Assembly (NCBI GenBank): GCA_013289445.1
Contig: JABCZZ010000027.1
Span: 1 to 11,825, forward strand
Direction: 5' to 3'
From: Alphaproteobacteria bacterium
GTDB lineage: Bacteria; Pseudomonadota; Alphaproteobacteria; Rickettsiales; JABCZZ01
Length of the DNA stretch: 11,825 nucleotides
Part shown: positions 7,848 to 11,825 of the stretch, one piece after another
Layout: every line of letters starts with the position of its first letter
Numbering within the stretch: position 1 is the stretch's first letter
The notes under the pieces: model-generated
What the model saw: only the letters and a program-made list of their open reading frames with translations
What the model was told of the DNA's origin: nothing
Databases searched by the model: none
Program-made: the position numbers and the translations under genes

Positions 7848-8473
7848 AACCGGATGCGCTTAACCTGCTCGATAAAGCCCCGCACGAGCGCCGGATCCTT
7901 AACGCCCGGTTCCGACTCCACACTCGAAGATACATCCACCATGGCTGCACCGCTGATGCGTAAGGCTTCTTCTACATTATCCGCATTCAGTCCGCCAGAG
8001 AGAAACCAGGGTCTACCGAAGCTGCGGCCTGCAAGCAGTTTCCAGTCAAAACTGAGGCCATTGCCGCCGGGCAGGCCTTCGGGGGCCTTGGCGTCAAACA
8101 TCAGCATATCAGCAGCCTTTTCGTAGGCATGCGCTTTGGCGACATCATCCCCGGTGCGGATTTTAAACGCCTTGATGACAGGCGTCTTAAATGCGCTCTT
8201 AATTTGTGCAACGCGGGCAGGCGATTCATTGCCGTGCAGTTGGATGTAATGCGGCTTAAACTCGGCAAAAATCGTGTCCAGCAGCGTATCATCCGGGTCC
8301 ACCATCACCGCTACCGTGGGCTGAGATACTCCCTTGGCAAGGCCTGCGGCTTGTGCAGGCATGAGATTACGCGGGGACGCAGGGAAGAAAATAAATCCGA
8401 GATAGTCAGCGCCCGATGCTGCTGCAACGCCAGCGGCAGTCGTAAGGCCACAGATCTTGACCTGCGGCGTCAT
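7844..8473 (-). CDS. trpF: Phosphoribosylanthranilate isomerase
   Basis: TrpF isomerises N-(5'-phosphoribosyl)anthranilate to the carboxyphenylamino-deoxyribulose phosphate in tryptophan synthesis. The 209 residues form a stand-alone TIM barrel with the usual N-terminus VKICGLT (general base Cys8). [24 protein letters not shown], the general acid Asp127 in [11 protein letters not shown], and [14 protein letters not shown] near the phosphate site follow. It is not fused to trpC. The ATG at 8473 overlaps the lapA stop by ATGA, and trpB follows with the same overlap. The trpF-trpB-trpA order is typical of alphaproteobacteria, with trpE, trpG, trpD and trpC located elsewhere. Confidence 0.97.
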   Translation of the reverse strand: MTPQVKICGLTTAAGVAAASGADYLGFIFFPASPRNLMPAQAAGLAKGVSQPTVAVMVDPDDTLLDTIFAEFKPHYIQLHGNESPARVAQIKSAFKTPVIKAFKIRTGDDVAKAHAYEKAADMLMFDAKAPEGLPGGNGLSFDWKLLAGRSFGRPWFLSGGLNADNVEEALRISGAAMVDVSSSVESEPGVKDPALVRGFIEQVKRIRL

Positions 8474-8793
8474 TGACGGGTAAGGGCGGGCTTTGCCATC
8501 TGTTCAGAACGCAGCGCGCCTATCTCGTTCTCAAGCGCGGCCACGCGCTTGCTGACTTGCCGGTGCTCGCGCCCACGTTTCATGCCCGCAACACGCGCCA
8601 CGCTCCAGCCCAGCAGGATGCCAAGGGTAAATACCACGATGGCAAATAAAAAGATGGGCATAGAAACGACGTAGGGCAGGGGAAAGAATATCAAATCGAT
8701 ATGCGTGCGATTGGAAACGGCAAAGGTAACCGCAAGTGCAACAAGCGCGGCATAAAAACAGAATTTCAATATTTTTCCGATCGTCCGCAGCAC
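8470..8793 (-). CDS. LapA-domain (DUF1049) inner-membrane protein
   Basis: This small membrane protein has the layout of the LapA/DUF1049 family. A first membrane helix spans about residues 9-27, followed by the motif NRTHIDLIFFPLPYVVSMPI. A second helix covers about 46-66, followed by a basic stretch and a short C-terminal coiled coil (VAALENEIGALRSEQ, about 83-97). E. coli LapA works with LapB in lipopolysaccharide assembly control. Whether that role holds here is not shown, since alphaproteobacterial homologues are little studied. The start is GTG at 8793, with GAGG a few bases upstream. It follows ihfB by 34 nt and overlaps trpF by ATGA. Position between ihfB and trpF is common in alphaproteobacteria. 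Confidence 0.85.
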   Translation of the reverse strand: MLRTIGKILKFCFYAALVALAVTFAVSNRTHIDLIFFPLPYVVSMPIFLFAIVVFTLGILLGWSVARVAGMKRGREHRQVSKRVAALENEIGALRSEQMAKPALTRQ

Positions 8794-8806
8794 GAAGCCT
8801 CTAAAC

Positions 8807-8828
8807 GTCCGTCAAAAAAGGAACGGAC
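8807..8828 (-). other. Small inverted repeat between ihfB and lapA
   Basis: GTCCGT at 8807-8812 and ACGGAC at 8823-8828 form a perfect 6-bp inverted repeat with a 10-nt A-rich loop (plus strand) at the end of ihfB. On the transcribed minus strand no U-run follows directly, so it is not a classical terminator. It may be a weak attenuator, a processing site or chance. Confidence 0.25.
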
Positions 8829-9109
8829 TATTTCTTGTTGATCTTTTCGCGCAGTTCTTTGCCAGTGCGGAAATAAATGGCGAAACGTTCGCCGATATGT
8901 ACTTCCTGGCCGTTCTTGGGGTTGCGGGCCACACGGGCTTCGCGTTTGCGTATGGAAAATGCACCGAATCCGCGCAATTCAACACGGCCACCGGTAGTGA
9001 GCGCCTTCGATATTTCACCCAGCACGGAAGCAACGATCTTTTCAATGTCGCGCTGATAGAGATGCGGGAATTTTTTGGAAAGGCGGAGGATAAGCTCGGA
9101 TTTGGTCAT
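8828..9109 (-). CDS. ihfB: Integration host factor subunit beta
   Basis: IhfB pairs with IhfA to form a heterodimer that bends DNA sharply at specific sites, with effects on transcription, recombination and replication. The 93 residues match the family closely. The N-terminus MTKSELILRLSKK and the segment HLYQRDIEKIV are characteristic of the beta subunit rather than of HU. VELRGFGAFSIRKR forms the body, and the beta-arm carries RNPKNGQEV with the intercalating Pro64. GKELREKIN ends the fold. AGGTGAG stands 4 nt before the ATG. It lies 78 nt downstream of sppA and is followed by lapA. Confidence 0.96.
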   Translation of the reverse strand: MTKSELILRLSKKFPHLYQRDIEKIVASVLGEISKALTTGGRVELRGFGAFSIRKREARVARNPKNGQEVHIGERFAIYFRTGKELREKINKK

Positions 9110-9187
9110 GTTGTCTCACCTGTTAGTAGGTTAATTCCCCTAAAACCGCTGCGCCGCAAAATCATCGCTTCACAGCAAATTATGGTA

Positions 9188-10108
9188 TTACAAGGAATTA
9201 GGCTGCCATATTGATTTGAGTCCGTCAAGTCTTTGTAATAGCTTGGATCCAATTTTTCCATTTGCCATCTGCGAAATGTCGTCAAAGACGCTGTCGGATT
9301 CTTTCTCAATCTTGACGTCTTTTACTTCCAGCGACGAGCTTATATCATGGGTTTTGTGCAGCCATTCGATGGCTTCATCATCCACGCCCAATTCATCAAT
9401 AAGCTTTACCTTGAGCGCTTCCTTGCCACTGTAAATGCGGCCGTCAGCAAGCTTTTCCACGATATCGCGCGGAAGATTCCTGCGTGCGGCCACCATATCG
9501 ACAAACCAGCCGAAGAAATCATGAATGACGTTTTGCATCACCGCGTCCTGCGCGGCAGTATATTTTTCAAGCGGATTGGGGCTTGCCTTATATGGCCCTG
9601 ACTTCACGACAATCGGCCTGATGCCGATTTTCTCAGCCAGTTCGGTGGCTTCGAATGCCTCAAGGATAACTCCTATGGATCCGGTGATAGTGCCTTCACG
9701 TGCCACGATATGATCGCTGCCCAGTGCGGCCATATACCCCGCTGACGTCGCCATGCTGCGCATGACGGCTACGACCGGTTTGACTTTAGAAAGCTTCATC
9801 AGGTCGAGATAAAGCTGCTGGCCGCCCACAGCGCTGCCGCCAGGGGTATCCAGCCAGACGAGCACCGCCTTGGCATGCGGATCATCCGCCGTCGTAGAAA
9901 TAAGTTTGGTCAGCTGGGGATCATCGGTAATTACGCCATCAATCGTGATGCGCGCAATGTAATCAGACTTGATAGGCGAATATTTTGAGCCTTTTTCAAG
10001 AAAGAACAGTGCGCTCAACACCAACACCGCTATGGCAATAATACGCCATTTGCTTGCCTGCTGCTTGAGCCGGTTGCGGTCGAGTAGGGTGTCGGCATTG
10101 AGCGACAT
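9188..10108 (-). CDS. sppA: Signal peptide peptidase SppA (S49 family, short form)
   Basis: SppA is a membrane-anchored serine protease that degrades signal peptides released after secretion. The 306 residues have an N-terminal cytoplasmic segment of about 20 residues, one membrane helix (about 22-38) and a single S49 domain. That single domain is the short 36-kDa type, not the duplicated E. coli form. DTPGGSAVGGQQLY is at 87-100, the nucleophile is Ser122 in ATSAGYMAALG, TGSIGV follows, and the general base is Lys174 in SGPYKAS. The gene starts 16 nt after the rpsA stop, with AGG about 9 nt before the ATG, so it is probably in the rpsA transcript. ihfB follows after 78 nt. Confidence 0.95.
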   Translation of the reverse strand: MSLNADTLLDRNRLKQQASKWRIIAIAVLVLSALFFLEKGSKYSPIKSDYIARITIDGVITDDPQLTKLISTTADDPHAKAVLVWLDTPGGSAVGGQQLYLDLMKLSKVKPVVAVMRSMATSAGYMAALGSDHIVAREGTITGSIGVILEAFEATELAEKIGIRPIVVKSGPYKASPNPLEKYTAAQDAVMQNVIHDFFGWFVDMVAARRNLPRDIVEKLADGRIYSGKEALKVKLIDELGVDDEAIEWLHKTHDISSSLEVKDVKIEKESDSVFDDISQMANGKIGSKLLQRLDGLKSIWQPNSL

Positions 10109-10124
10109 GATTCTTTACCTGCGG

Positions 10125-11825
10125 TTATTCGCTTTTCTTGGCCTTTTTACCTTTGGCTTTGCCTTCAGACGCATCGCTTAAGGCAGCGCCGAGAATATCG
10201 CCCAGACTTGCGCCAGAATCGGCCGAACCGTATTCCTCGATGGCGCGTTTCTGTTCGTCGGCTTCAAGCGCCTTGATCGACAAGGTCACTTTGTGTGCGG
10301 TCTTGTCGACGTTGGTGATCTTGGCATCGACGCGATCTTTCACTGCAAAGCGATCGGGGCGCTGTTCCTGACGGTCGCGCGACAGATCAGACTTCTTGAT
10401 GAAGGCGGTGATCGAGTCATTGATTTTTACTTCAATGCCGCTCTCGGCAATGGCCGTCACGATACAGGTCACCACGTCACCTTTCTGTACGCTATCAAGC
10501 GCGCCAGCGCCTGCCGAGGTATTCTCGGTAAGCTGCTTGATACCCAGCGAGATGCGCTCTTTTTCAGCATCCACTGCAAGCACCTTTGCTTTGACATGAT
10601 CACCTTTTTTGAAGTTCTTGATGGCGGCTTCGCCGGTTTCGGTCCAGCTGATATCTGAATGATGCACGAGACCGTCGATATCACCTTCAAGCCCGATGAA
10701 CAGGCCGAAATCAGTGATATTGCGGATGGTGCCTTCGAGAAGGCTGCCCACCGGGAATTTATCGGCGAAATGCGCCCAGGGGTTTTCTTCGCACTGCTTC
10801 ATGCCGAGGCTGATGCGATGCTTCACCGGATCGATGTCGAGAATCTGCACTTCGACCTGCTGGCTGCTCGAGATGATCTTGCTGGGATGGGTGTTCTTCT
10901 TCGTCCAGCTCATCTCAGAGACGTGCACGAGGCCTTCGATGCCTTTTTCAAGTTCCACAAACGCACCGTAGTCAGTGATGTTGGTGACAGTACCCTTGAA
11001 GCGCTGGCCGACGGCAAATTTCTCGGCAACGCCGTCCCACGGATTCTTCTCCAGCTGCTTGATGCCCAGCGAGATGCGTTTGCTTTCCTGGTCAAACTTG
11101 GTGACCATGACTTTGATGCTCTGGCCGATATGCAGCACTTCGGAAGGATGGTTGATGCGGCGCCATGAAATGTCGGTGACATGGAGCAGGCCGTCGATAC
11201 CACCCATGTCGATAAACGCACCGTAATCGGTGATGTTCTTGACAACGCCATCGAGGATCTGGCCTTCGCTGATCTTGCCCAGCAGTTCGTTGCGGGCTTC
11301 GACGCGCGATTCTTCGAGGATGGCACGACGCGAGACAACAATGTTGCCACGCTTGCGATCCATTTTCAGAATCATGAAGGGCTGAGCGATGCCCATGAGG
11401 GGAGTGACGTCGCGCACGGGGCGAATGTCCACCTGGCTGCCGGGCAGGAAAGCCACCGCGCCGTCGATATCCACCGTAAAGCCGCCTTTGACGCGGCCGA
11501 AAATGACGCCGTCAACACGTTCGCCCTTGGCGCAGGCACGCTCGAGGCGGGTCCAGGATTCTTCACGCAGCGCTTTTTCGCGGCTGATGATAGCTTCGCC
11601 ATGCTTGTTTTCAAGACGTTCGAGATAGACTTCAACATCATCGCCAACGCGCAGTTCAGGCACTTTACCGCCCTGCGAAAATTCTTTCAAAGGAACGCGG
11701 CCTTCCGATTTGAGGCCAAGATCGATAACAACGATATCGTCGTTTTCTATGGCGACGATGGTGCCGGTGATGACACTGCCTTCGTTCTTCTCGCCGGATT
11801 TGATATAGGACTCGAACAGTTCTCC
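10125..11825 (-). CDS. rpsA: 30S ribosomal protein S1 (N-terminus cut by the window)
   Basis: S1 binds mRNA on the small ribosomal subunit and helps start translation of structured messages. The frame is open to the right edge, giving 566 visible residues. The TTG at 11690 is an internal Leu in VPLKEF, not a start, and only about ten N-terminal residues should be missing. Six S1 (OB-fold) domains can be traced at visible residues of about 15-80, 100-166, 187-257, 272-344, 359-431 and 447-520. Domains 3-5 are the most alike, each with an NITDYGAF- or NITDFGLF-like core and a following DISW or EMSW. A Lys/Ala/Gly-rich tail ends the protein, as usual in alphaproteobacteria. sppA follows after 16 nt. 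cmk and aroA would be expected upstream, outside the window. Confidence 0.97.
   Translation of the reverse strand, partial: GELFESYIKSGEKNEGSVITGTIVAIENDDIVVIDLGLKSEGRVPLKEFSQGGKVPELRVGDDVEVYLERLENKHGEAIISREKALREESWTRLERACAKGERVDGVIFGRVKGGFTVDIDGAVAFLPGSQVDIRPVRDVTPLMGIAQPFMILKMDRKRGNIVVSRRAILEESRVEARNELLGKISEGQILDGVVKNITDYGAFIDMGGIDGLLHVTDISWRRINHPSEVLHIGQSIKVMVTKFDQESKRISLGIKQLEKNPWDGVAEKFAVGQRFKGTVTNITDYGAFVELEKGIEGLVHVSEMSWTKKNTHPSKIISSSQQVEVQILDIDPVKHRISLGMKQCEENPWAHFADKFPVGSLLEGTIRNITDFGLFIGLEGDIDGLVHHSDISWTETGEAAIKNFKKGDHVKAKVLAVDAEKERISLGIKQLTENTSAGAGALDSVQKGDVVTCIVTAIAESGIEVKINDSITAFIKKSDLSRDRQEQRPDRFAVKDRVDAKITNVDKTAHKVTLSIKALEADEQKRAIEEYGSADSGASLGDILGAALSDASEGKAKGKKAKKSE

Noticed and set aside
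6708..8126. A 472-residue open frame on the plus strand opposite trpB and trpF
   Set aside because: It lies wholly antisense to two unmistakable enzymes. It shows no recognisable domain, and its composition is what the complement of GC-biased codons gives. Long antisense open frames are expected here.
9106..9309. A 67-residue minus-strand frame filling the sppA-ihfB gap
   Set aside because: Most of it is an out-of-frame reading of the end of sppA. The gap itself shows no coding signal.
10659..11168. A 169-residue open frame on the plus strand inside rpsA
   Set aside because: It is antisense to the repeated S1 domains, and its internal similarity simply mirrors the S1 repeats on the other strand.
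10640..11300. Direct DNA repeats
   Set aside because: The repeated blocks are the homologous S1 domains of rpsA, not a mobile or structural repeat.
1..11825. CRISPR arrays, tRNA or rRNA genes, insertion sequences, phage or defence genes
   Set aside because: I looked on both strands and saw none. The window is densely filled with housekeeping genes.

Overview
The window reads as an ordinary stretch of chromosome from a free-living member of the Alphaproteobacteria. The evidence is the gene content and order. A DUF1465/RcdA-type gene, a family known only from alphaproteobacteria, lies next to gatB. addA is followed by trxA. A block runs rpsA, sppA, ihfB, lapA, trpF, trpB, trpA. Base composition looks slightly above 50% GC. 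I cannot place it below class level. Intact tryptophan genes argue against a strongly reduced endosymbiont.

Layout. Positions 1-785 (+) hold the C-terminal part of gatB. It meets, tail to tail with an 8-nt overlap, an rcdA-like gene on the minus strand (778-1227). A short divergent promoter region separates rcdA from addA (1286-4633, +), the helicase-nuclease subunit of AddAB. trxA (4718-5035, +) follows, and then a compact glutamine-synthetase-like gene (5014-5868, +), which overlaps the end of trxA at its 5' end and the end of trpA at its 3' end. From 5842 to the right edge everything is on the minus strand, read right to left: rpsA (cut by the edge), sppA, ihfB, lapA, trpF, trpB, trpA. The last four genes are joined by three identical 4-nt ATGA stop/start overlaps, so they look translationally coupled.

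Functionally the window combines translation (gatB, rpsA), cell-cycle proteolysis (rcdA), double-strand-break repair (addA), redox (trxA), nucleoid architecture (ihfB), membrane protein turnover (sppA, lapA) and the last steps of tryptophan synthesis (trpF, trpB, trpA). Almost all of it is standard.

The one real oddity is the glutamine-synthetase-like gene. It is a stand-alone catalytic core with no N-terminal beta-grasp domain, a much shortened middle, a clipped C-terminus and a changed flap residue. It sits where many alphaproteobacteria, as I recall their gene order, carry folC and accD. addB is also missing from its usual place beside addA. I see no CRISPR array, tRNA, rRNA, insertion sequence or phage gene. 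No intergenic gap exceeds about 90 bases.
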